From NCBI GenBank assembly GCA_003022745.1, contig PXSU01000030.1:1-9214 (forward strand): a stretch of DNA of 9,214 nucleotides. The letters are read 5' to 3'. The notes under the pieces were generated by a model. It had not been told where the DNA came from, made no database searches, and saw only the letters and a list, made by a program, of their open reading frames with translations. Below, one piece after another: positions 1 through 5,800 of the stretch. This DNA comes from Halobacteriales archaeon SW_9_67_25. GTDB lineage: Archaea; Halobacteriota; Halobacteria; Halobacteriales; Haloarculaceae. The position numbers and the translations under genes were made by a program. Position 1 is the first letter of the stretch. Each line of letters begins with the position of its first letter.

Positions 1-250
1 CCCGCCCGGCGTCGGGCCGGAGGGCGAAGGTGTCGTCCTCGGAGACGGGGCCGTAGTAGGGGCTGTCCGGGGTGACGCCGGCGCGGTAGATCCCCTCGTC
101 GAGGACCGCGCCGCCCCCGGCGGCCAGCGGCGCGACAACGGCCAGAACGGCCATCGCCAGCACCGCCACCGCAACGGTTCGCTTGTCGAGGCCGCCGGCA
201 TTTTTCGTGACCTCCCAGCGGGCGATGCGGAGCAGTTTGTGCGGCTGCAC
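1..250 (-). CDS. ABC-2 type exporter permease, N-terminal part (cut by window edge)
   Basis: This is the first 83 codons of a membrane permease that continues beyond the left edge. It starts at a GTG (250-248) whose first base is the last base of the upstream ATPase stop codon (TAG, 252-250), so the two genes are translationally coupled and form one transporter. The visible protein begins with a basic cytoplasmic stretch (KLLRIARWEVTKNAGG, about residues 5-20). A hydrophobic helix follows at about 27-47, then an extracytoplasmic segment containing GIYRAGVTPDSPYYG. This N-terminal layout (short basic lead, one helix, large outer domain) matches NatB-like ABC-2 permeases, which pair with NatA-like ATPases. 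The substrate cannot be told from the sequence. No ATG start is available in this frame near the junction. Confidence 0.75.
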   Translation of the reverse strand, partial: MQPHKLLRIARWEVTKNAGGLDKRTVAVAVLAMAVLAVVAPLAAGGGAVLDEGIYRAGVTPDSPYYGPVSEDDTFALRPDAGR

Positions 251-1134
251 TACTCGGCCTCCCGCTCGTGGCCCGACTCTGCGACGTTGAGAAAGACCTC
301 CTCGAGACTCGACTCCTGGGTGCGGATGTCCACGACCTCGCCGCCGGCCTCCCGGGCGGCCTCCCGGGCCGCCTCGACGGCCGCCATGTCGGAGACGACA
401 CGCCGGTGCCGGCCGTTCTCCCGGACGCTGTCGGGCACCTCGACGGTCGTGTAGACGTGGTACTCCGTTTCGCCGTGTTCGGCCTGGAGGGTCGCGAGGT
501 CGCCCCGGGCGACGATCTCGCCCTCGTTCATGATGGCGACCCGGTCACAGATCGATTCGACGTGAAAGAGGTTGTGCGCGCTGAAGACGATGGTCTTGCC
601 CTCCTCTGCTAGCCCCTCGGTGAACTCGATGATGTAGTTGGTCGTCAGCGGGTCCAGCCCGCTCGCGGGTTCGTCGTAGACGAGCACCTCGGGGTCGTTT
701 ATCAGCGAGCGCGCGATGGCGACCTTGCGTTTCATCCCCTTGGACATGTCGCCCAGTTGTCGGTCGCGGTGTTCGAGGTCGAGGTCGTCGAGCGTGTCGT
801 GAATCCGTCGCTCGGCCACGTCCCGGGGAACGTCGTAGAGGTCCGCAAAGAAGTGGAGGTACGTGCGCGGTGTCATCTCCTCGTAGAGTGGCGACTCCTC
901 GGGGAGAAAGCCCAGCCGCATCCGCATCTCGGTCTCGGTGGCGACATACCCCGCTACGGTCGCGGTGCCGCTCGTCGGCTCCAGCAGGCCCGCGAGCATC
1001 TTCAGGGTTGTCGTCTTGCCGGCCCCGTTCGGGCCGATAATCCCGAATACCTCCCCCTCTTCGACCGAGAAGGTGCTCCCCTCGACGGCCGCGAAGTCGC
1101 CGTACTCTTTCCGGAGGTCGCGCGCCTCGATCAT
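250..1134 (-). CDS. ABC transporter ATP-binding protein, NatA-like
   Basis: A 294-residue ATPase subunit that hydrolyses ATP on the cytoplasmic face to drive the permease encoded immediately downstream. Walker A is GPNGAGKTT at residues 34-42, Walker B ends in VYDEP around 152-156, and the switch histidine is H187 in FSAHNLFHVE. Two motifs are unusual: the signature reads MSKGMKRK (130-137) rather than LSGGQ, and the Q-loop glutamine is a glutamate (GFLPEE, 75-80). Such variants occur in NatA/CcmA-type exporters, so the protein is probably active. After the nucleotide-binding domain comes a charged C-terminal region (about 215-294) that includes the typical SSLEEVF motif. It has its own TATA-like box at about 1160-1170 and is divergent from the SRPBCC gene. 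The role is export, but the substrate is unknown. Confidence 0.9.
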   Translation of the reverse strand: MIEARDLRKEYGDFAAVEGSTFSVEEGEVFGIIGPNGAGKTTTLKMLAGLLEPTSGTATVAGYVATETEMRMRLGFLPEESPLYEEMTPRTYLHFFADLYDVPRDVAERRIHDTLDDLDLEHRDRQLGDMSKGMKRKVAIARSLINDPEVLVYDEPASGLDPLTTNYIIEFTEGLAEEGKTIVFSAHNLFHVESICDRVAIMNEGEIVARGDLATLQAEHGETEYHVYTTVEVPDSVRENGRHRRVVSDMAAVEAAREAAREAGGEVVDIRTQESSLEEVFLNVAESGHEREAE

Positions 1135-1159
1135 TCTGCCGTGATTAGCGAGTGCGCGA

Positions 1160-1170
1160 ACCTATAGTTT
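1160..1170 (-). promoter_or_regulatory. TATA-like box for the NatA-like ATPase gene
   Basis: On the minus strand this reads AAACTATAGGT, centred about 31 nt before the ATG at 1134. That places a transcription start within a few bases of the start codon, as in a leaderless mRNA. No Shine-Dalgarno sequence is seen between box and start. An alternative AT-rich box lies farther upstream (ATAAAAATGG, minus strand, near 1178-1187). Confidence 0.4.
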
Positions 1171-1179
1171 GTCTCTCCA

Positions 1180-1187
1180 TTTTTATG
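1180..1187 (+). promoter_or_regulatory. TATA-like box for the SRPBCC gene; fixes its start
   Basis: TTTTTATG centred about 26 nt before the ATG at 1209, the spacing expected for a leaderless archaeal transcript. This favours the ATG at 1209 over the in-frame GTG at 1203. Confidence 0.5.
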
Positions 1188-1208
1188 AACTGAAATCGTG
1201 GCGTGTGT

Positions 1209-1637
1209 ATGGAGGGTGACTTCGCACTCGAAGAGACACCGGATGGGCGCCACGTCGTCGTATCCCGCGAGGTGCCCGCGAGCCGGGAGGACGCCTGGGA
1301 CCTGCTGACCGACACCGAGCGGTGGCCCGAGTGGGGGCCCTCCGTGCGCGGCGTCGAGTGCGGCCGGCGGTACATCGAGGCTGGCACCACCGGTCGCGTG
1401 CGGGTACCCGGTGGCCTGTCGATCCCCTTCGAGGTTACTGCCTGTGCGCCCTACCGCTGGACCTGGCGGGTCGCGCGGATTCCCGCCACCGGCCACCGCG
1501 TCGACGCGCCCATGGCCGGCCATCCGGACGAGCGGTGCCGGGTGGTCTTCGAACTGCCCGTGCTCGGGACGGGGTATGTGCCGGTGTGTCTGCGGGCCTT
1601 GGAGCGCATCGAGTCGATACTCGTGGCTGACCAGTGA
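1209..1637 (+). CDS. SRPBCC (START-like / polyketide cyclase-like) family protein
   Basis: A 142-residue soluble protein of the SRPBCC helix-grip fold, which encloses a hydrophobic ligand in a deep pocket. The N-terminal strand and helix are typical: HVVVSREVPASREDAWDLL (about 15-33), followed by the family hallmark TERWPEWGPSVRGVE (36-50), where W39, P40 and W42 sit at the conserved positions. Strands with RVRVPGGLSIPFEVT (63-77) and YRWTWRVARIP (82-92) follow, and the protein ends in the long C-terminal helix (about 122-140). Family members transport or modify lipids or polyketides, or act as cofactor-less cyclases, and nothing here fixes the ligand. The ATG at 1209 was chosen over the GTG at 1203 because of TATA spacing. 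It stands alone, divergent from the ABC ATPase gene. Confidence 0.8.
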   Translation: MEGDFALEETPDGRHVVVSREVPASREDAWDLLTDTERWPEWGPSVRGVECGRRYIEAGTTGRVRVPGGLSIPFEVTACAPYRWTWRVARIPATGHRVDAPMAGHPDERCRVVFELPVLGTGYVPVCLRALERIESILVADQ

Positions 1638-1873
1638 CTCCAGGGCTCTTACCGAAAACAGTGACACAGCGGTATCTATCGGGGGGATTGGTGGGTGGGA
1701 CAGTGCCAGACCCACCGCGCGTATGCAGCAGTTGGTTGATCCCGTCAGCCGTCCCAATATAGAGGGATGTGTCTTCCGACTGTGCCAAGCGAATATCTAT
1801 ATCAACAGTTCACGGAACAGAGATCGAACACGACGGATACACGTCGGCGGAGGGCGTCGAGGGGAGCCATCGG
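1638..1873. other. AT-richer intergenic spacer without a convincing gene
   Basis: This 236-nt stretch between the SRPBCC stop and the convergent membrane-protein stop is visibly less GC-rich than its surroundings, especially 1750-1830. It holds a perfect 7-bp inverted repeat GGTGGGT/ACCCACC (1690-1696 and 1710-1716, 13-nt loop), which could be a terminator hairpin for the SRPBCC gene. It also holds a second inverted repeat, ATATAGA/TCTATAT (1757-1763 and 1796-1802). No open frame in it looks coding, no tRNA fold was found, and no insertion-sequence ends were recognised. Confidence 0.5.
1690..1716 (+). terminator. Possible hairpin terminator after the SRPBCC gene
   Basis: Perfect 7-bp arms GGTGGGT and ACCCACC separated by 13 nt, beginning 53 nt after the stop codon. 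No T-run follows, so a role in termination is only an inference from position. Confidence 0.25.
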
Positions 1874-2308
1874 TCAGACGCGCTGGGCGGGTTTCCCGAG
1901 TGGGTCGCCGTGGACGAGCGCGTATGCGGTCGGGAACACGGCGAGGCCGGTCACCTGGACGACCCCGCCGAGCAGCGTCAGCCACAGCGTGCCGACCGAG
2001 ACGGCGAGGGCCGCGACGCCTATCGTCGCCGCGAGGAAGAGGGCGCTGAAATATCCCACGCGGAGGGGCAGGCTAGTCAGTTCCGCGCGGCGGGGCCAGG
2101 CGCCCGCGTCGACTGTCCGGGTCCGGAAAGCCGCGAGTGCGACACTGCCGGCGGCGATGGCGGTCAGGCCCGCGAGCGCCGAGGCGTCCGGATACCGCTG
2201 CTGGAGGACGAGCACGGCGACGAACGAGGGCGTCGACAGCCCCGCCAGTTCCATCCCGCCGAAAAAGACCTGTTCGAGGCCGGCGAGGAATCGTCTGTAC
2301 GCGCTCAT
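1874..2308 (-). CDS. Small four-helix integral membrane protein of unknown function
   Basis: A 144-residue hydrophobic protein that I do not recognise as a named family. Four membrane helices are apparent: about 17-36 (GGMELAGLSTPSFVAVLVL), 44-61 (ALAGLTAIAAGSVALAAF), 79-103 (RVGYFSALFLAATIGVAALA) and 105-130 (TLLGGVVQVTGLAVFPTAYA). The loop between helices 2 and 3 is polar and basic (RTRTVDAGAWPRRAELTS), consistent with a cytoplasmic position. No catalytic motif is visible. The ATG at 2308 is the only reasonable start, because the in-frame sequence upstream contains no other start codon before a stop near 2408. It lies divergent from the ROK kinase gene and convergent with the SRPBCC gene, with no operon partner. 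Any function would be a guess. Confidence 0.65.
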   Translation of the reverse strand: MSAYRRFLAGLEQVFFGGMELAGLSTPSFVAVLVLQQRYPDASALAGLTAIAAGSVALAAFRTRTVDAGAWPRRAELTSLPLRVGYFSALFLAATIGVAALAVSVGTLWLTLLGGVVQVTGLAVFPTAYALVHGDPLGKPAQRV

Positions 2309-2419
2309 GGTGGCGTCGGTCCGGTCCGGTGTCCGGGCGTGCGGCGTTGGTCTCCCACGTGGGCTGTGCGATGCACGACTCGGATGGGAGGTACTCGCGG
2401 GGGCGTATTAAGACGTTTT

Positions 2420-2427
2420 GCTTAAGT
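2420..2427 (+). promoter_or_regulatory. TATA-like box for the ROK kinase gene
   Basis: GCTTAAGT in a local AT-rich patch, centred about 28 nt before the ATG at 2452. This supports a leaderless transcript and rejects an in-frame extension of about 105 codons upstream. The same AT-rich patch (2406-2427), about 100 nt before the membrane-protein start, may also serve the divergent gene. Confidence 0.5.
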
Positions 2428-2451
2428 CACGGGCGAGCGGTGTGTCCGCCA

Positions 2452-3414
2452 ATGGCCTACTACGCCGGCGTGGACCTGGGGGCGACGTCGATCCACGCGG
2501 TCGTCGGGAACGAGACGGACGCCGAACTCGGCCGGGACAGCCGGTACACGCCACAGGGTCCCTCGGGGATGGCCATCACGGAGGCCGTCCTGACGACCCT
2601 GCGGACTGCCTGCGACCGCGCTGGCGTCGACCCCGCCGAGGTCGCGGCGGCCGGCATCGGCTCCATCGGCCCGCTGGACTTGGCGGCAGGGCTGGTCACG
2701 ACCCCCTCGAACCTCCCGGACACAATCGACCGCATCCCGCTTTCCGGTCCGGTGGGCGAACTCGTCGACGGCCCGGTCTACCTCCACAACGACACCACCG
2801 CGGGCGTCATCGGCGAGCGCTTCCACGCCGACCGTAACCCCGACGACATGGTGTACCTGACCATCTCCTCGGGCATCGGCGCCGGCGTCTGCGTCGACGG
2901 GAACGTCCTCTCGGGGTGGGACGGCAACGCCGGCGAGGTGGGCCACGTCACCATCGACCCGGCGGGGGCGATGACCTGCGGGTGTGGCAAACCCGGCCAC
3001 TGGGAAGCCTACTGCTCGGGGGAGGGCATCCGCCGGTACGCCGAACACCTCCACGGGAGCGAGGAGACCGCAGTCCCCGTTGGCGAGGCAGGCTTCGGAG
3101 CGGCCGACGTCTTCGCCGCCGCTGGCACGGACGACTTCGCAGACAGCGTCCTCGAGCGGGTCGCCGCCTGGAACGCGGTCGGCATCGCGACAGTCACCCA
3201 CGCCTACGCGCCGCTGATCGTCTACGTCGGTGGCTCGGTCGCGCTCAACAACCCATCTGTCGTCGAAGAGATGCGCGAGCGGGTGCCCGAGATGGTGTTC
3301 ACGAACGTGCCGGAGCTGACGCTGTCGAACCTGGGCGAGGAAGTCGTCGTCTACGGGGCACTCGCGAGCGCGATGACCGGGGGCACCGGCGACCGCACCC
3401 GGCTGGACCGGTGA
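2452..3414 (+). CDS. ROK-family sugar kinase, probable ATP-dependent glucokinase
   Basis: A 320-residue cytoplasmic kinase, the usual ROK length, expected to phosphorylate glucose or a related hexose at O6 using ATP. The N-terminal phosphate-binding motif is GVDLGATSIHAVVG (6-19). The catalytic aspartate is D114 in HNDTTAGVIGE (112-122), and the second phosphate motif is ISSGIGAGV (138-146). The sugar-binding GEVGH lies at 161-165. The ROK zinc signature follows: H165, C176, C178 and then H183, in CGCGKPGHWEAYCSG (176-190). In the bacterial consensus the last ligand is Cys (GCxE), so His at 183 is a variation. E185 keeps the sugar-binding position. The adenosine-site glycines are in IVYVGGSVA (256-264). 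The start follows the TATA box at 2420-2427. The gene stands alone and converges with the uspA-like gene, 12 nt apart. Confidence 0.88.
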   Translation: MAYYAGVDLGATSIHAVVGNETDAELGRDSRYTPQGPSGMAITEAVLTTLRTACDRAGVDPAEVAAAGIGSIGPLDLAAGLVTTPSNLPDTIDRIPLSGPVGELVDGPVYLHNDTTAGVIGERFHADRNPDDMVYLTISSGIGAGVCVDGNVLSGWDGNAGEVGHVTIDPAGAMTCGCGKPGHWEAYCSGEGIRRYAEHLHGSEETAVPVGEAGFGAADVFAAAGTDDFADSVLERVAAWNAVGIATVTHAYAPLIVYVGGSVALNNPSVVEEMRERVPEMVFTNVPELTLSNLGEEVVVYGALASAMTGGTGDRTRLDR

Positions 3415-3426
3415 GCCCCGGCGGGA

Positions 3427-3885
3427 TCAATCACTGCGGACGAACGTCACCGGGCAGGGCGCGTTCAGCAACACTTCCTGGGCAGTCGACCCGAAGACTG
3501 CCTTGCCGGCCGGCGAACGCCGCCGGCCGCCGATGACCACCAGGTCCGCACCGATGTCTTCCGCCAGCGCTACGATACCCTCGCCGACCTCGTCCTCGTC
3601 GGCGAGCCGGCCGTACCGGGTGTACTCGACGCCCGCCTCGTCCATCGCGCCGCTGAGGTCGCGGATCGTGAGATACCGCCGGGCGATGACGTCCGGATTG
3701 ACCTCGCTGTCGGCGTCGAAATCGAGGTCGTCGCGTGCCCGCCTGTACTCGTCCGGCGAGAACACGTGGGCGAGCGCAACGGTGGCCTCCGCCGGGCCGG
3801 CGATGTCGGCTGCCGTCCGAGCGAGCAAGTCGATCCGGTCCTTGTCGCTCCCTCCGACTGCCAGGAGTACTGTGTCGAATCCCAT
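3427..3885 (-). CDS. Universal stress protein, UspA family
   Basis: A 152-residue single-domain UspA protein of normal length, with a Rossmann-like fold that forms dimers and often binds ATP. The first strand is TVLLAVGGSDKD (5-16). The long middle region (about 42-95) is acidic, and the nucleotide-binding signature is at the C-terminal end: VVIGGRRRSPAGKAVFGSTA (116-135). Compared with the classical G-2x-G-9x-G(S/T) pattern, the second glycine is replaced by Arg, a form I associate with haloarchaeal members. The last strand is APCPVTFVR (142-150). The role is inferred to be stress tolerance or regulation, and the partner is unknown. It is transcribed alone, with AT-rich TATA candidates just upstream, and converges on the ROK kinase gene. 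Confidence 0.88.
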   Translation of the reverse strand: MGFDTVLLAVGGSDKDRIDLLARTAADIAGPAEATVALAHVFSPDEYRRARDDLDFDADSEVNPDVIARRYLTIRDLSGAMDEAGVEYTRYGRLADEDEVGEGIVALAEDIGADLVVIGGRRRSPAGKAVFGSTAQEVLLNAPCPVTFVRSD

Positions 3886-3907
3886 GAGTGCCTCTTGTCG
3901 GTCAGTT

Positions 3908-3916
3908 GTAGTAAAG
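3908..3916 (-). promoter_or_regulatory. TATA-like box for the uspA-like gene
   Basis: Minus strand CTTTACTAC, centred about 28 nt before the ATG at 3885. A second candidate, GAGTAAATACAC (3920-3931), would give a short 5' leader of about 14 nt. The sequence alone does not decide between them. Confidence 0.4.
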
Positions 3917-3954
3917 ATTGTGTATTTACTCGACTCCGAGTGTATTTCATAGCG

Positions 3955-4582
3955 TCACCGGTCGAGGAGCCGGTCGATCCGGCCGGAGTCGGGGAAATCC
4001 AGGGCCAAGGACGTATCGAGGGCGGCCTCGGCGGCGTCGGCCACGGCTGGCGCGAAGGTCTCGTCGGGGGGACAGCAGGCCGGCGCGGCAGCGGGTGCGG
4101 TCGTCGGTGACTCGGGGACGCGGGCGTCGGCCTCCCCGACCAGGGACCCCTTGCCGGCGAAGTTCGCGACGACCGCGTCGAGGTCGATCCCGAGGTCGGC
4201 CAGGCGGCCCTGTGTTCGCACCAGGGCGTCCCCGCCGCGGGGGGTATCGGGCGTCACGACCGCGACCCGCTCGGTGGCGCTGACCGCGGCCACGGCCTGG
4301 TTGGCCGCCAGCGGCGGCGTGTCGACGACGACGCCGGCCCGGCGCGTCGACCGGACACTCGTACAGTGCCGCCTCCAGTTGTGCCTCGCCGGTCGCCAGC
4401 GCCGTCACGTCGGCGTCGATCCGTCCCGGTACGTAGTCCGCGAGCCCCTGCGTCGCGAACGCCGCGTCGAGGACTGCGACCTCGCGTCCCGCACGCGCAA
4501 GCGTGGCCCCACACTCCACCGCGAGCCGCGTCGTGCCCGCGCCGCCGGCCGCACCGACGAGCGCGACTGTCTGCGTGCCCAT
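3955..4582 (-). pseudogene. MinD/ParA-like P-loop ATPase gene, broken by internal deletion and frameshift
   Basis: The first frame, from the ATG at 4582, encodes a MinD/ParA-like N-terminus: TVALVGAAGGAGTTRLAVE (5-23) and EVAVLDAAFATQGLADYVPG. It is convincing up to ECPVDAPGR near 4340, then turns into Arg-rich nonsense. From about 4332 another frame resumes with VVVDTPPLAANQAVAAV, the Walker B-like strand of the same family, and runs to the TGA at 3957-3955. In relatives as I remember them, about 35-40 residues separate these blocks. Here they are fused with a frame change, which points to a lost segment of roughly 100 nt that is not a multiple of three. The P-loop also lacks both lysines of the deviant Walker A motif (AGGAGTT where MinD has KGGVGKT), so even the ancestral protein may not have been a normal ATPase. 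An intact TATA-like box remains upstream. Sequencing or assembly error is an alternative. Confidence 0.7.
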
Positions 4583-4602
4583 ACCTGGGCTGGTTCCCCT
4601 CA

Positions 4603-4613
4603 CATCAAAAAGC
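4603..4613 (-). promoter_or_regulatory. TATA-like box for the MinD-like (broken) gene
   Basis: Minus strand AGCTTTTTGAT, centred about 26 nt before the ATG at 4582. It overlaps a small inverted repeat, CACAT (4601-4605) and ATGTG (4615-4619), which could be chance or an operator shared with the divergent nitrilase promoter. Confidence 0.4.
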
Positions 4614-4629
4614 TATGTGCGAGCGGGGC

Positions 4630-4639
4630 CGTTAAGTGT
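4630..4639 (+). promoter_or_regulatory. TATA-like box for the nitrilase gene; fixes its start
   Basis: CGTTAAGTGT, centred about 26 nt before the ATG at 4660. It supports a leaderless message starting at 4660 rather than an eight-codon upstream extension in the same frame. Confidence 0.5.
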
Positions 4640-4659
4640 GCGTTCGGCCTTGCTCTCCC

Positions 4660-5718
4660 ATGCCGGACGTCAACCAGTACGGCGGCGAGTCGTTCAGAGT
4701 CGCGGCAGTCCAGGCGTCCCCCGAGTACATGGACCGCGAGGCGACCGTCGAGAAGACCTGCCGACTCGTCCGCGAGGCGGCCGACGAGGGCGCCACGCTC
4801 GTCGGGTTTCCCGAGACGTTCGTTCCCGGCTACCCCTACTGGAACTGGGTGAACGCGCCCATCGACGGCTACGACTGGTACGAACGGTACCGCCGGGAGG
4901 CCGTCGACGTCCCCGGGCCTGCCGTCGACCAGCTCGCCTCCGTCGCCGACGAGACCGACACCACAATCGTCGTGGGTGTCACCGAACGGGACCCCAGCAC
5001 CGTCGGGACGCTGTACAACACCAACCTCGTCATCGGCCACGGGGGCGACCTGCTGGGCAAGCACCGCAAGCTCGTTCCCACACACGCCGAGAAACTCACC
5101 TGGGGACGGGGCGACGGCTCCTCGGTTCGGGTCTACGAGACGCCACACGGCAACCTCGGGACCCTGGCCTGTGGGGAGAACACCAACCCGCTCGCCCGGT
5201 ACGCTCTCATGGCCCAGGGCGAACAGCTCCACGTCGCCAGCTACCCTGCCTTCCACTTCGACCAGGAGTACGACATCGCCCGCGCGACGCGTATCCGGTC
5301 GCTCGCCCACGCCTTCGAGGGGAAACTGTTCAACGTCGTCTCCACGGAGTACTTCGACGACTCCTTTTTCGAGGTCTGCGAGACAGACCGCGCGCGCGAA
5401 CTGCTCGGCGGCGACAACCAGGGCTACTTCACGGCGGTCGTCGGCCCCCAGGGCGAGATTCGCGCCGGCCCACTGGGCGACGAGGAAGGCATCGTCTACG
5501 CCGACGTCTCGCTGGACGAGACGGTCGAGCCGAAACTGATGCACGACGTCGTCGGGCAGTACAACCGCTTCGACGTCTTCGAGTTCGGCATCGACCGCGA
5601 CGAACTCCACCCCTACACGGAGCGGGGCCGGCGCGGAAAGACGGGCGACAGCGACCGCGAGCGGCCGGGCGACGCCGACCGCGCCGGCGAGACGCCCCGA
5701 CACCGCCGGGGGGAGTGA
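4660..5718 (+). CDS. Nitrilase (nitrile aminohydrolase / cyanide hydratase branch)
   Basis: A 352-residue cytoplasmic carbon-nitrogen hydrolase with the full catalytic triad: E52 in GFPETFVPGYPYWNW (49-63), K137 in KHRKLVPTHAEK (134-145), and nucleophile C171 in LACGENTNPLARYALM (169-184). The CGEN(T)NP context and the following GEQLHVASYPAF match true nitrilases, which convert R-CN to the carboxylic acid and ammonia, rather than amidases or ureidopropionases. The physiological nitrile cannot be read from the sequence. The last 30 or so residues (GRRGKTGDSDRERPGDADR and beyond) are polar, Arg/Asp-rich and probably disordered. The start was chosen from the TATA spacing. The gene stands between two broken genes. 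Its TGA stop forms the first three bases of a palindromic element. Codon usage resembles that of its neighbours. Confidence 0.9.
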   Translation: MPDVNQYGGESFRVAAVQASPEYMDREATVEKTCRLVREAADEGATLVGFPETFVPGYPYWNWVNAPIDGYDWYERYRREAVDVPGPAVDQLASVADETDTTIVVGVTERDPSTVGTLYNTNLVIGHGGDLLGKHRKLVPTHAEKLTWGRGDGSSVRVYETPHGNLGTLACGENTNPLARYALMAQGEQLHVASYPAFHFDQEYDIARATRIRSLAHAFEGKLFNVVSTEYFDDSFFEVCETDRARELLGGDNQGYFTAVVGPQGEIRAGPLGDEEGIVYADVSLDETVEPKLMHDVVGQYNRFDVFEFGIDRDELHPYTERGRRGKTGDSDRERPGDADRAGETPRHRRGE

Positions 5719-5800
5719 TACTGGCGGCTATAACTCCGTGAAGATATTCGACCCCACGGGGGGTCGAAATCCCTCAGGGGCCTATAGCCACCAGTATGAG
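5716..5800 (+). repeat. 85-bp palindromic stem-loop element, copy 1 (after nitrilase)
   Basis: The element starts TGATA at the nitrilase stop and ends TATGAG just before the convergent HIT stop (TAG at 5803-5801). The outer arms ATACTGGCGGCTATA (5718-5732) and TATAGCCACCAGTAT (5783-5797) pair over 15 bp with one mismatch, C opposite A. Inner arms TTCGACCCC (5747-5755) and GGGGTCGAA (5760-5768) pair perfectly over 9 bp around the 4-nt loop ACGG. Between them a weaker middle stem is possible (TCC and TGA with TCA and GGG). No T-run follows. It fills the whole convergent gap, so a bidirectional terminator is the simplest reading. A structured RNA or miniature mobile element is also possible. Copy 2 lies at 6580-6666. 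Confidence 0.85.

Noticed and set aside
1757..1802. Third copy of the palindromic element, based on ATATAGA/TCTATAT and a TGATA on the minus strand
   Set aside because: There is no nested inner stem with the TCGACC core, no TATGAG end, and the local hairpins are not centred on the same axis.
2137..2451. In-frame extension of the ROK kinase by about 105 residues
   Set aside because: The extension is Arg-rich, runs antisense to the membrane-protein gene and has no ROK similarity. The TATA-like box at 2420-2427 places the start at 2452.
3955..4582. Two separate small genes instead of one broken MinD-like gene
   Set aside because: The two halves match consecutive parts of the same protein family, and the second lacks its own promoter and a natural start.
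4601..4619. CACAT/ATGTG operator in the divergent promoter region
   Set aside because: Only 5 bp per arm with a 9-nt spacer, which is likely by chance. No regulator gene nearby supports it.
4600..5703. Long open frame on the minus strand opposite the nitrilase (about 367 codons)
   Set aside because: It is an antisense shadow of a gene with a complete catalytic triad. Open antisense frames are expected in very GC-rich DNA, and the translation shows no recognisable motif.
5716..5800. Target-site duplication marking a recent insertion of copy 1
   Set aside because: The bases directly outside the two ends do not form a convincing direct repeat, so mobility cannot be claimed from this copy.
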